This document shows positions 47,167 through 59,894 of a stretch of 64,000 nt of DNA, piece by piece; the first letter of the stretch is position 1, and the number at the start of each line of letters is the position of its first letter. Below the pieces are notes generated by a model that was not told the DNA's origin, made no database searches, and saw only the letters and a program-made list of their open reading frames with translations. The position numbers were made by a program, and so were the translations under genes. Where the stretch lies: positions 39,375,001-39,439,000 of the forward strand of contig OX344765.1 in NCBI GenBank assembly GCA_947034895.1, given 5' to 3'. This DNA is from Rhytidiadelphus loreus (lineage: Eukaryota > Streptophyta > Bryopsida > Hypnales > Hylocomiaceae).

Positions 47167-49819
47167 ACCAGTGATTATTGCGGAATTCAACTTGCTTTTG
47201 ACTTTTCTAAATTGAAATGGCTCCGTTGATGAATTGATAGATAATATAACTTAATTCTATTTGATTGGGAGGTGAGATTTCTGCTTGCTTATCCAAATCC
47301 AAATCTTCATTGCCCGGACTTAGGAGTGCGCTTAATGGTGTGGGATTTAAGCAAGGTTTATTTTTTTTACTTTTTTGAAACAAATGAAATGTGGAATTTT
47401 CATTGTAAAGTAAGGGTTATTAGAGCCAGTGCTTGCCGTGGAGTGAGGGAGATTAAACGTATCTTTCCTGCGTGAGTTACGTTAAGTTAAGCTAACGTTA
47501 CTTCAGTTTGGTCACTTCAGCAATGCTCATGAGCCGAGAGTCTGAAGAGACATAAGGTAGCAGCACCCATAAGCGTCACTGTACCCATAACCACCACCTC
47601 TAAAATCTTAGGAAGTAAATAGATGTGATAACAAGGATGTAATACATTTGAATATCAAATCTTAGTGTTGGTATTAGGTGCATATGTAGTGGTCTCTTTA
47701 AAAATTCATAACTTATACTCACAGTGTCTAAAAAATACATGTGAAAGTGCATTGGAATTCTTTTTCTCTTGTTAGTAGGGTCCAATAATTTTTTGGATGT
47801 CTATTGATAGACATCATGTCCCAAACCCTTAAATTGACGGTTATGGGTGTTGCTACCTTAATGCCAAGTCTAATACTTAATCACAAACGTTTGTATTTGT
47901 TCTTTTCGTGAATCTAAGGGTGAAGAAAGAGGGTTTGTGTTATGAGTTATAACACTTTTCTGACTATCCAATTGAATGGTGACAAATCTGCCTTGAAAAC
48001 TAGACTTGGTATTATGGCTTCTCCTCCACTTCTAGCATGTGCTTTGAGCCTTCTTTGGAGGACAAAAATTTGATGCTCTAGATTTTCCTTCAAGGGAAAT
48101 ACAAGTTAGAACAAGTTCTTTTTACCATAGATGATAAAATTTGGAATTCACATTCGAATTTAAAGATCCCAGATTAGGTAGGAGAGGTTTTATTATACAA
48201 AATCATTAGGTCCAAATAGGGGACATGCTTATATTTCTTTCTTGAAATCAGGGGTGGGGAATTCTCAACCTTGTGGAAGGCTCGTAGTACTATTAGAATG
48301 CAATTTTGTCAATCTAGTTTCCTCTAGAATTGTGCTACATATGAGTGTTGCTCTAAGGAATGAAATTTTCAGTTTTGTTTTTCTTTTACCTTGAAGAAAA
48401 TGCAAAAAGTTATTGTTTACCATCGATGATCAAATTTGAATTTTTAAAAAGAATTAGTGACTATAAATTAGCTAGAAGAGGTCAAGAAATATAGAAATAA
48501 CTTATGACAAAATAGAGGGGATGCAAAAACTCCATTCCTTTGGAAAGTTCATAGTGGAACAACTCCATTTGGCTTGAGGTCTACTTAACCTTTGAAATAA
48601 ACACTCTTTGCTTAAATTTGGTTGTATTGTCCTTATCAATGAATTTTTCCTTTCATTTGCATCCATTCCAAAAAAATTATTTTTCTATTATACATAATGA
48701 AATGTTATAGAAGTAAAGCAAAGTTGTTGTGTTGTGTTGTCAACCTAAAATAGTATATGAAACAAAAGTAGGGACATAATTCAATTTTTTTTTTCTTATT
48801 TTTGGAGCAAATTTGGATTGTTGGAGGTGTTTTTTGTTCTCCGCTATGAACTAGAGTGCATGAAATATATAGTCTTGGGGGACTTAAACTTAAATTTAGT
48901 GGCTTAATTTTGGAATTATCCACTTGAAGCACTTTAAATCACAGAATTGAGACCATTTTCTAAATGAACTTATTTTGTGCATTCAATGCAAGGCTAGAGT
49001 ATTTGATCTTTTAGGATAACTCTATTGTATTCAAAAGCATTCATAAAAAAACAAAAACCTCTCCTTGAAGCTAAGGGGGCTATTTTTTCTAAATTAAAAA
49101 TGTTTTCTTTTTTGTATCTTTACAAATAAGGAAAAATTGTAGTGATGAAGAAGTCATTTGGATTTTTCTAGTAAGTTAGTATAACTAACTTTGCCATTAG
49201 ATTTATAGAATCAAAATGGAGATACGTTCTAATTCTTTAGCCTTGGACAAGGTTGTTTGTAATGTGATGTGAACCTTGATCTTTACTTTGATATGTAGTG
49301 AAACTTTAGCCAATCTATAAATATTATTTTCAAACACCATTTGTCATCATATAGAGTGTATATTTGGTATGGAAGAATATGTATTGACTTGGGAGATTTG
49401 GAACATTATGAAGGAAACATTGTAAAGTATAAGCAAAGTCTAGAAGAGTTCCCAATTGCATTAAAGAAGTCCTTGATGCAAATATTCCTTTATAGCCTAT
49501 AAGTAGCTTCATAGGTGAAACAAAACAATGTGGAATCAAACTATTTTTTTCAATCTAAGAATTATTTTATTATTGTTTTGTCAAAACCTACATCTAAAGC
49601 ACTCAAAATTGTAGTTGATTGGTTATGTGTATTGTTTCCCTTTATCAATGAAAATTGTCTATACGTTTTAAGAAAATGAAATTATAGTTTGGTTTTTCTA
49701 GTTTGCTTCTCAGTGGGTTACCATTCATATCTATCTCATTCACAATTATTCAAACCAATATTTCTTCCACAATTTTCTTCTTGCCATTTAAGGTAACAAG
49801 TCTATAAAGCACTTAGATT
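47167..49819. other. AT-rich intergenic DNA with retroelement-like debris
   Basis: No gene is supported. A 'tcaatgaatttttcctttca' tail followed by A-rich sequence near 48640-48680, and a similar one near 49645, resemble the ends of retroelements noted elsewhere. All ORFs are short. Confidence 0.4.
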
Positions 49820-49922
49820 TTAAAATCGCCCACCTCTTGAAATGAACACTATTTGTGAATGTTGTTTTTTCATTGTATCAGCAATGTGCAAATACTTTAC
49901 ATTTTAGGAGGTGGGCAATTTT
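49820..49922. mobile_element. small foldback, about 100 bp, GCCCACCTC ends
   Basis: Left TAAAATCGCCCACCTCTTG and the complement of the right end (TAAAATTGCCCACCTCCTA) form inverted repeats of about 17 bases. It abuts the TTAG-flanked element at 49925. Confidence 0.5.
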
Positions 49923-49924
49923 AG

Positions 49925-50501
49925 CCCCTAAAGTCCCAAGGCCATTTTTATGTCAGAAACCACTCAAAACTGCCATTTATGCTGCATTCATCCACGGAAG
50001 TTGGAAAAAACATCTTTTTAGAATCTAATCATAGGATCGTGTACTTCACTTGTCCAATATCATGTGGTAAAAATTTCATTACATTTGACTGTATGGATTG
50101 GAAGATATTAGCATTCAAAGTTGGACAAAAGTTTTTTCTTAAGAACATGCTTAGATTTCTCGAAAACAAAGATTGTCCATAATTTTCTCATAACTAGTCC
50201 AAATGGAATGAATCAAAGCCTCAGATGTAGAAAAAAACATAATCTTTGAGAAAAAAATTTAAATTTTTTTGTTTTGAGTCTTTGCAATTTTTTTTGTGCT
50301 CCCCGTCGAATTCAGTTCTAGGTTTTTGTGGTATAACTTTTGCTCCCATGCACCAATAGAAATAAAAAATTATATTTCCATAAAGCTAATCAGTTTTTCT
50401 ATCTTATGAGAAAGTTTCAAAAAGTTTCACCAAAAATTGAGGTCATAAGAACTTGCCTGAAATTCAATTTGTCCCCCGAGGGGATGATGGGGCTTTAGGG
50501 G
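49925..50501. mobile_element. TTAG-flanked member of the CCCCTAAAGG family, 577 bp
   Basis: The left end is CCCCTAAAGTCCCAAGG and the right end GGGGCTTTAGGGG. Directly repeated TTAG flanks it at 49921-49924 and 50502-50505. Because TTAG is not palindromic, this supports a genuine 4-bp target duplication. Interior phrases such as 'ttgtccataattttctcata' match the 13242 and 25340 copies. Confidence 0.65.
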
Positions 50502-50694
50502 TTAGAGCCCACTGCATTTGAACTTCAAAAATTCATAACTAATTCTAGAAAGCTCCCAAACACATAAAACAACTTGGGTTACATGCCAATTCCACTTGTC
50601 TTTCAAGGATAATTTACTGAAAAAATATTTCAAGAAGTTTCACCTCCCGAAAAATCAGTTCGAGCTCTTAAATGGTCAATTCATGGACATGTTC

Positions 50695-50698
<4 letters not shown>

Positions 50699-50772
<74 letters not shown>
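50699..50772. repeat. AT dinucleotide microsatellite
   Basis: About 36 uninterrupted TA units. It is likely to vary in length between individuals, and may be miscounted by sequencing. Confidence 0.95.
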
Positions 50773-50774
<2 letters not shown>

Positions 50775-50929
50775 TTATTTTATTTTTATGATGCGTGGGA
50801 TTGAGGACTTGAAAAATATTAGGAAGGACCATGATCCACTTTGGTCATGTGTCATGTGGAGACACTCCAATAGAGTTTTCAAATTCCAAATCAACTGCAT
50901 TCTCAGAGCACAAGTCTTGGAACTCTGAC

Positions 50930-52231
50930 ACCCCTAGGCGAAGGTAAAACTGTAGTTTTTGACCCATTTTGCAGCTGCCAAAGTCTTTGAAGACTCGGTC
51001 GGTCCGGTTCCTTTAAAATGGGGGAATGCCCAATTGCAAGTTTTTTGAATTCAAACGTTGGGTGCACGGGCAACAGCATGGAATGGTTTGAACATCCGTT
51101 TTCGTTACTAAATGCAGAGCAGATGTCACCACGTTCAAGGAAGATTGAGAAGCCCGAAGTTCCTCAATGTGCCAGTCCTCACCGTGTCGTGATAAGTTCA
51201 TATCCCTCGAAAACTTGCGTGGATTCCATGTCTTTGACTAGTTGTGTGCTGAGACATCCAATTGACTGAGTTTCCAACTGACATATCTCATCAACTACAT
51301 TCCTTTTTCTTTCAAAGAAACAAACAACAGCACTTGACGGACGTATTCGAGAAGAGCCGTTAGTCATTTTAAAATGAAGTGCATACATGGGAACAGAAAC
51401 CGAGTCCTCTGGGTTGTTGAATTTGAACGGGACCACCTCCCGAGTTCCCACAAAATCAAATCCCACGTTTGCAATGGTGTCTCCTTGACTGGATCAATAT
51501 ACAAGTCCGTCTTTAGTTGCATCTCACTTGAGGCTATCACGGACAATCTTGAATGCTTTCTTATTATACTCATATGCTGGAGCTCATACTGTAATTAATG
51601 TGCAGATTGGTGAATTTCACGCATCATTCATCAGGCTGAGTGTAACCGTTTACATATCGTGTGGTCAAATTGAAAATCTGGTGGACCAAGTGTTCGCCTT
51701 CCATGGTGGGAAAAAGGGGCGATTGAAATTGCAAAGGATGGAATGGAGAGCAATCGGTTGAAGAGCTTCCAAAAAAATTCTTAATTATACTCTTCCGGTG
51801 GAATTGAGTTATTTTCAATTCATCTTCAATTTGTTGATTAAAAAAATCCACATTGCATCATCAATCAAGGTTTTCTAATCGCAATTGAAGAGTGAAACAG
51901 CTCCTGCTATGAGAGGAGATGGAATCAACGAAACCTCCAAAAATCCTCAACAGAAAGTCTGACAAACCCACTGTTGATCGACAAGGAAGCTTGTCTCCAA
52001 GACATCGAGAAATGAATCTCGGCAGGACTGCTCACTGTTTGGTTCTGTCAGTTGAAACACGGACCATCCAAGCAATTCCAGTTGATGAGATTGTGAATTG
52101 TAAAACCAAATACAAAATTGCAGGAACGGTAGCCTGGAGCCTTGGAAACACGAATATGGAAATCTTCATTTACTGAAGAAAGTCGAGTTTATGTGAAGGT
52201 GTGCGGATTTTGAGGGGTTGTAGTTCAGAAG
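50930..52231. other. upstream region of the BBOF1-like gene with unrecognised ORFs
   Basis: Mixed composition begins near 50930. Minus-strand ORFs at 51179-51466 (95 residues, from MGFDFVGTREVVPFKF) and 51624-51851, and a plus-strand ORF of 85 residues at 51919-52176 (MESTKPPKILNRKSDKPTVD), are open but unrecognised. The last ends 55 bases before the BBOF1-like start. It could be an upstream ORF in the leader or a separate small gene. Confidence 0.3.
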
Positions 52232-55200
52232 ATGTCGAAGCCAAGTTCTCCCAAGTCTCCTAACTCGCCCAAAGATGGAAAACCAGGTGGAGAGGTAAAG
52301 GCCCTGGACCTGGGAGAGCTGATGCAAAGATTGGACGAAGCGGTAGCTAAAACTGTCGAAGACAATTCCGAATTATTTGTCACCAAGTACGTGACAATTC
52401 TTCCTGTCTGAACAAAGAAAAAACAAATAGAAATAAAACACGGGCATGCATGGCAAGTTTTGGGGACGTTAACCCTAAATCTGGTTGTTCACTTAGATTG
52501 AAGAATCACAGTCATGGCGTAGCGAACCTACTTTACATGAAGACCTTTTGAACACCCTGGTCAAGTAATTGCAGCTGAATGCACCTAGACACTAAACAAA
52601 ACAGAGGGGCATGCATTAATTGCAAGCTTCTTGGAGTCTAACCCTAAAATTACTGGTGTTTCACTTTATGCAAATACTCAAGAGTCATGGTGTAGCGAGC
52701 GGACCCATTGACATGAAGGCCTTTTGAACACCATGGCCACATAATTGCAGCTGCTGCACCTAGAAACTGAAGCAAAACAGAGGCATGCATCAATTGCAAG
52801 CTTCTTGGAGTCTAACCCTAAAATTACTGGTGTTTCACTTTGTGTAAATAATCAAGAGTCATGGTGTAGCGAGAGAACCCACTTGATATGAAGGTCTTCT
52901 GAACAATTAATTGCAGCTGTAAGCTGTGACATTAAACTCAGGCAACCATGTTTCACGCTAAGAATTTTCTAAGTTGGATGGGGTGGGTAAGGGGTAAAGT
53001 GTCAAGGAGCAGAGATCCGTGTTGGAAGACTGCCGGGATTACATTGACAAACTCGGTCGAGAAAATGCTGCCATGGCGGAGAATTTCAGACGCCGAGACG
53101 AAGAAGCTGTAAGCCCAATCTGTTAAGCCCTAAACGTCCAAGGATTCATGGTTTGAAAATGACGAATTCGATTGATTATATTGCCAATTCAGATTAGGTC
53201 AAACTTTGTATCACCAGGATCAATGTAGAAAATGAATAATTTTAGGTCAGAACATAAATGAGAGTGAACAAAACAACGCCCCCATATGACTTACTCAAAA
53301 CTGCTGAAAACAAACAATAAGACCCAATTGTGAGCTTTTTGGTAATTTAGGGTTAATGAAACGTCTCTTGTGCTCTGGAAATGAGTGTAAGTTCGGAGTT
53401 ATGCATGTGGGTGGGGCAGCTCGCTCTTCAAGAGTTGCAAACAGAAGAGATTGCGGAGAAGAAGGCCAGGATCGAGGATCTGGAGGCTCAGCTAGCTCAG
53501 GTCTGTTAGGTCATGCACATGCCAGTCGTAATTTCTAACACCCTTATCAATCGGTCTTTTCTCAAGTGACTGATTGATTTTTGGAAGCAGTAGGCAGGTA
53601 TGCCACACAAGACTGGGAAGTTGATAGGCACACCATTCTGTAGTAGTGGGAAATCGTAAAACGTCTCTAAAGGCACGATCTGCCTACTTGAATTCTGTAA
53701 TTCATCTTGAGTTCTCCAAATTGATAGTTAGTTTCTCAAACAATCTTTGAAATGTCAGTAAACCCTAAAGTTCCTACTGAAAAATTCTGTCGAAGACAAA
53801 TTAAACCTTGCAAACGTTTCTTTGTCTATCCAATTACGAAAATCAGGGTTACGTTGGGCTGTCTCCAAAACCGTTGCGGGTCTTGCATGAACGATTCTTG
53901 AGTGGAGAGCAGACACTGACTGGAAATGTTGGGTTGTGAAACGCAAGGCAGAAAGTCGTGGACATCGAGGAGCTTCACGCGCATTACAAGATCGAAATGC
54001 TGAAGATCATCGAAGAGGAAAGACTGAAACGAAGGCAGCTCACAGTGAGGTTCGGAGCTCGAGTCGAGGAGCTTCACAATCGACTGGAGAGTGTGAAGAG
54101 CTTCACCCAACGCCAGGTAGGTTCACTCTGCTTTCTTGACCCGAAAATAGGGTTTCATGTCAGTTTCAGGAAAACGGATTCGAGTTTTAATGCTCTCTCT
54201 TTTCAGACTCATATTTTGATGACAAGAACAAGTTTTCTGATCAAGGATGTGGGGGTTAGGATGAGGTGGAGGCACGCATGGAAGCGGCCGAGAAGGAAAA
54301 AGAGGAAACGCGCGTCCAAATGACGGATTTGGCACCTGGCTTCGAACGCAAATACATTGAAAAAGTAAAGCACACTTCCTCATTTCCACTATGCCCATTG
54401 CAACAGGGGTTTTAGGAAAGTTAGACTGTTTCAAAAACTTTTTGACAACGTCATAAAATAAATCATAAAAAGAATTCGTGGAGATTCATGGAGAAATCTC
54501 CCTACGGTCACAGTGATTGTTCACATGCCTCTGTATGATTATTGTGACATTAGTGGACCTCCCCATGAATTATGGAGAAGATTGTCATTATAATGTAGTC
54601 TGAAAGTTCATGCAACAGTGAAACGTAACTGAAAACCTTGCTCTGCACACTTCAATCACAACCTTCTTTCAAATTTGTATTAAGAGTGTTCCCTTTGGAT
54701 CACATCGTACCGTGAGTAGCAGTCACATAGATTACCGAAGAACGACTGGAATGCTGAATTCAGAAGAGTGATGACTGCAGTGCTTAGCATACAAAGAAGA
54801 GATCGACAAGAAATTGGAGGAATTCATGCTCAAAGTGAAGGAAGACATCGGTAATCGCGTCGGGGATAGGGTGAAAGAGGTACTGGCACAGGTAATTAAC
54901 CCTAGTTTCCACCCTCACGATTGACGTTCGAAGTCATGATTCATGGATATGCGGAATCCCATAGCAAGAGACAGACAGACATGCGTGGGATGTGCAGAAT
55001 GAGATCCTTCTGTCGGAAATCTACATGCACACGTCGTCGACAACGGGGCTGCAAGGGGAGGTGGACAAGCTGAAAGCTGAAAACCGAAAGTTGAGAGGCG
55101 AAATTGACTTGAGGGGTCAAGCCGAGGAGCTTCAAATCAAGCGCAGTCGGCACCAGAGGCATGTCATCCGCCACAACGACAGTAAGGTAAGGAGTACTTA

Positions 55201-56667
55201 ATTACTGAATACATTTGTTCTCATCTACTAACTTCCAATTCAATGTCAAAACCTTAGCTTCTACTTCATCTATAGCTTCAGGTATGCTTGCGAACAATTT
55301 AATCACCGTAACAGCCACAATCTCTGCTGGAAACTGGGCAGATCCGAAACCTAGAAAAAAGTCTGCAGCAAGTCATCCGCCAATTCAGTGAAGAAAGACG
55401 AATCCTCCAAGAGAAGCACGCCTGTATTGTTGCTGAGTTTAAGGCTGATAATACGGTACTTCGTCTCCAAAGCTAATTTTCTCATGTTTGCAGCTGATCT
55501 AATGAAAGTATTTTCAGTAAAATCAGACCGTTTTAGATACCATAATGAGAAACTTCTCCATGGAGAGGTTTCTATATACGGAGTACTAAATAGCGATCTC
55601 TATAGGAGGAATGAAAGCAGTCGCGCGTGCAGGGAGTTCATCCTCCGATAGAGTATGCTGTGAGCGGCATACCCCACTTGGTCACGGATTTAAAAAAAAT
55701 CACAACCAGCTACATAACGTTTATGTTCTTGAATGTCACCACATTTTACAAAGATCATACATAGGCCTAGCCTCCCATGATACACAGAGGGGCTAGCTTT
55801 TGTAAAATCAGTTTCAATTGAATACAGGAGAACCTTCCCAAGGGGAAATTTCTCTTTAAGATGATGCGTAAAAGTTCATAAATTAAATCCTCTATCTTTA
55901 TCCAAAACCCTGCTAACTACTTGAGGAACTCAGAAGGGGAACCATTGACACAAGCAGCTTCTCAACCAATCAAACCGTGGTTGGCTTCTCCGTCTTCTGA
56001 GCAGAAACTGAAGAGCATCGTGACACAGAAAGCGAAAGAGCTGAAGAAGCTCCGGCACCTGGCCGAGATTGCGATCCGGCAACGAGGGGAGGTGGAGCTT
56101 TTCCTCTTGGACTCCATCCAACACGTGAAGAACCAAATCTACCTCCAGAAGAAGATCCAAAGCCACCAAACCGCAGACTTTGCCGACACTCCCTCTTGCA
56201 ACGTCAACTGCGCCAGCATGGATTCCAGCAGCACCTTAGTTTCCACATTGCCACCGATCCACAAAGCTCCAGCCTCGTGGCCAGGCGCGGGGTCATGGCC
56301 ACGTTACAAGAACCCAGAGCTTCAGGAACAATCCAACAACAACAACAACAACAGCAACAACAACAGCAAAGGAGGAATCAACGACTTGAACTCTCTGGCA
56401 GGGATTTATAACACGACTGAATCCCAAGCAAAGGCACAGATCGACTTCCTGGACAGCAGTCACGACCCTTTCACGGTGCCCGTGGTTTTGCCCATGATTG
56501 ACATCTCGGATTTGTCGTGGGAAGAACGGGAGAAAGTGTTGCGGTACTTGTTCAAGAAGATCAACACTGCGCGGAATCACCAGCTGCAGCAGGCTGAGCA
56601 CGCCAAGAGCTCGCAGGAGAAGCTTCAGGGATTTGCTAGTACTGAAGCTGACAGGACTATTGTTTGA
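52232..56667 (+). CDS. BBOF1: basal body-orientation factor 1-like coiled-coil protein (multi-exon)
   Basis: At least nine exons are read: 52232-52386, 53000-53108, 53420-53500, 53952-54116, 54260-54364, 54781-54891, 54965-55186, 55315-55455 and about 55928-56667. Exons 3-8 join in phase 0 with GT..AG ends. The first junction has an alternative (52390 to 53007), and the last is unresolved because no phase-0 acceptor precedes the final exon. About 600 residues result. The middle is heptad-rich coiled coil (EELHAHYKIEMLKIIEEERL; KLKAENRKLRGEIDL). The C-terminal part has KLRHLAEIAIRQRGEVELFL then DSIQHVKNQI, and later SWEEREKVLRYLFKKIN, both strongly like BBOF1/CCDC176. In animals BBOF1 localises to basal bodies and axonemes of motile cilia. 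In a plant it would serve sperm flagella. A poly-Asn stretch interrupts the C-terminal region. Family call good; exon ends partly inferred. Confidence 0.75.
52443..52945. repeat. three imperfect tandem units of about 167-173 bp in intron 1
   Basis: Units begin near 52443, 52610 and 52782. Each contains a 'gcatgcat' start, 'taaccctaaa', 'gagtcatggtgtagcga', 'acatgaaggccttttgaaca' and 'taattgcagctg'. The second and third are most alike. The array fills most of the first intron of the BBOF1-like gene. Confidence 0.8.
56335..56369 (+). repeat. AAC/AGC trinucleotide run encoding poly-Asn/Ser
   Basis: In-frame AAC codons with two AGC codons encode an Asn-rich tract in the last exon of the BBOF1-like gene. 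Length polymorphism would change only this low-complexity linker. Confidence 0.85.
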
Positions 56668-57180
56668 TCTCCTGCATCACATCAACCAACTGTGCAGAAG
56701 AAACGGCCGTGAAAATTGGCCTGAAAATGGCCTGTTTCAAAGCATCAAAATTGTGACATTCAAGTGTGCAGAGCTCTGAATTTGAAGGCAATAATTAAGT
56801 GGATCCAAAAGCTACCCCTGCGTAATTGCGTCTCCTGTCTGTACTCATGTAACAATTTCAGATCAGAAATCTTGGATAAGCGGAGAGAGGGGAAGCGCTT
56901 GGGCATGGGACGCCTTTGTTTATTGCCTACAAAACTGGCTCACAAAAACTACAGAGGACTGAAGTTGGTTACAGATGGCCATCCCAAAAATGTCAGTTTT
57001 CGTGAAACTTTGCAGGTTTGGTGTCTCAGTTCCGGCCATCCTTGTGTCAAATATTCAAAAATTTATCAAGATTCATACACACATTTTTTTATCTTGAAGT
57101 ATAATCAGGTCCAATGATCTTACTAATTTTTTTGCCAAGAAGATTCAACTAGCAAAAAGTTCATGAACTTTAGGAAGCTC
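56668..57180 (+). other. 3' flank of the BBOF1-like gene
   Basis: Mixed-composition sequence after the stop, probably the 3' untranslated region, before AT-rich DNA resumes near 57100. The ORF at 56764-57117 is not recognised. Confidence 0.4.
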
Positions 57181-58092
57181 TAGCATACTCAAAAGTGGAC
57201 AAATTTCAAAACCACAAATTGCATTGGAATCATAGTGAAGAGTACTTGAATATCATACAACAACTTCTAGAGAAGTGGAGGCAAGCTCATGATATGAATT
57301 GGTAGTTAGTTTGGCTTCCAAATTCACCATAGAGAACCTTTGGAAGATAGTCAACAATTTGTTGTAACACTTGAGTAGTCTGATGAACAAGCAAGAAATG
57401 ATACAAACAATTCAATCATTATAGGATCAAGTATCTCTACAACAATTACAAATGCTCATTTCTAAGATGCCCAATAGAATGCAAACTATATTTTCAACAA
57501 AGGTTGGCAATACTAGATAGTAGATAGTGTATAGAAAAGATTCAAATTGTGTATGATTTTGAATTTCACATGTACATATTTGTTATGATGATCAAGTATT
57601 CTTCACTACAATATCAACACAATTTGCGGATTGGAAATCTGTCCATTTTTAAATATGCTAGAGCTTCCTAAAGTTCATGAATTTTTTCTTGAATCTGTTT
57701 GGGAACAAAATTCGTAAGATTTTGGACCTAAATGTACACTCAATCCTCTTGAGGGACATGTCTTAGAAATTAATGGAATCCTTGTAGATGATTGGTGTTC
57801 AAAACTTGATATCTACACACTGTCCAATCAATTATGTATACAATTAATAGGATGAATTCTCAAAACTTATAGAGAATCTACATTTACAAAGAGAGTTATT
57901 AAAAAAAGTTATAGATAGGTTTGGTATACATCTCTCACCTTGCAAATCAAGGCTCTCCTAAGGTTGTGTAATGGGGAATACAAGGATTAAGAATATAGGG
58001 GGCCTATGACTTTGCTAATGCTTTAGTATTCATTGCTGCAAATACATCATGAACAAACCACAACTCTATTTCAAGGGCTTCTTTTCCTCTAA
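57181..58092. other. AT-rich intergenic DNA
   Basis: No gene or element boundary is supported. Confidence 0.5.
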
Positions 58093-58351
58093 ATGGTCAA
58101 TTTCATTAAAATGGCGGTATTCCATTAAAATGGCACAAAATGAAACCATTGAAAGAATGAAAACAATCGAAAAATTGTCCGAGGGGAGTGGAAATGCGTG
58201 AACTAGGAGTGATTTGAATGTGCTAGGCATAAAATTGGCACATGTATAACCCTATCGTGGCACACTTATTCTCCACTTATAGAAGATATTCCATTAAAAT
58301 GGCATGTGGAATATCCTCGGGGAATACCTCCATTTTAACGAAATTGACCAT
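58093..58351. mobile_element. foldback MITE, ATGGTCAATTTC family, 259 bp
   Basis: The left ATGGTCAATTTCATTAAAAT and the complement of the right end (ATGGTCAATTTCGTTAAAAT) match over about 30 bases. CTAA flanks both ends (58089-58092 and 58352-58355). This is the best-preserved copy of the family. Confidence 0.75.
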
Positions 58352-59599
58352 CTAAGCATTGTCTATTAATTGTTGAGTCTTTTTGAGATTTAGATTCATT
58401 TTTGTTGCAAATCTACCAACAAAATCCTTTGAACTACCAAGAGATCAATTCTTTCATACTTCATATCAATTGTAAATGGGACAAATGGGTTCAGTGTCTC
58501 AATTTACTTAGCCACCAATGAGAGCATAGAATTGTTCCAAAGTAGAGATTGAGATTTTCAATTATGTGTAATTTTGGGGTAGAATATTGTAAATGGCAAG
58601 TGTTGTACTATGGGCCAACTTTAGACAAGAGAGTTACCTTGCAAAAATCAATGAATGAATATTAAATTTCTTATGAGTAGGTAATCGATTAGACATGGAT
58701 GTAACTTTTAGAGTAGTGCATTTATAATTATCACTTTTAGTATCTTCATTTGTCTTATAATACTTGTTGAAATTAAATAAGAAAATAGTATTGCAAACAC
58801 ATAAAGAATAAGAGTAGCAACTTTTGGCCACTAGTTTCAAAAGATGTTAGTGACATGCACATGTTGGATATATACGTGTTTTTTTTGACACATAGTAACT
58901 TTTGTTTTGTGCACAAAATAGTAGCTATTTATTTTTTACTTCAACATTTATACTCTATTTTACAAATAAAAGTCAAAAAATAACTTAGAAATTTAAGAAC
59001 TTCTATTGTATAAGTTGTATGAATTGTATGAAACAACCTTAGTATATACATGCCCTACAAAGATTAACAACACAAATATACTTCAATACTTCCTTGACAA
59101 TATTATTATTGGTTACTTTTTATTGTGGCATAAGACAATTCAACAATCATAATTTGTATGAAATGCATGTGTTAAGAAACATGAGTTGAAAAATATGTTT
59201 TTTGAAACCTTAAAAAGTAATACTAGGTTTTGAACTTCAAAAGTCAAATATAAAAAATTGAAAATTGAAATTACTATGAAAATGAAAAATGAAATTTCTA
59301 CAATTGCGAAGACCCAAGTAAAAGACCAATGTTCAAATTTTTGAAGTTTAATTCAATTGTCATCAATCTTTAAATTTATTGTGCATGATGCAATGTGACA
59401 AAGCACTACAATATGTTGGTGTAAAGTTCTTAATTTAAAGCCAAATAAGATGCTCTATAATTTTTTCATCACTAATACAAACAAAATGAGTCAAATCTTT
59501 CTATAGATACAAAAAAGAACATCCTATGAGAATAATAATAATAATCATTTTCATTTTCATTTTTGTGTTTTTTTATTTACCCAAGATTGAGCATTTTGA
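58352..59599. other. AT-rich intergenic DNA
   Basis: No gene or element boundary is supported. Confidence 0.5.
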
Positions 59600-59753
59600 G
59601 TGTTGTGGGGGGTACCAATTGAAATTTAAAAAATGAAATCCCCTAAAAGCTAATTTGTTTTTCTATCTTAAACCTAGTTTCAAAAAAGCACTCCCAAATT
59701 GAGATCATAGGAACCTGTCTAAACTAAAAGGACAATTGGGACTTTAAGATTAA
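59600..59753. mobile_element. right-end fragment of the CCCCTAAAGG family
   Basis: 'agctaatttgtttttctatc', 'ttgagatcataggaacctg' and the end GGACAATTGGGACTTTAAGA followed by TTAA match the right part of the 49925 copy. The left part is missing and the terminus is degenerate. Confidence 0.45.
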
Positions 59754-59894
59754 GTTAGTACAAAGTGACATATGACTTTTTCGTACCCATTTCTAAAACT
59801 ATAAAATTTGATAGCAACAATAAAATTTTCCCTTTCACTAATAGTGAAAACCAATTTAGTGCATTTTCCTACTACAATACTACATCAGGTGGGC

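Noticed and set aside
50596..50928. ORF with a long alternating Tyr/Ile run
   Set aside because: It is the translation of the AT microsatellite.
56196..56411. Poly-Gln ORF in a second frame
   Set aside because: It is the shifted reading of the AAC/AGC run inside the BBOF1-like last exon.
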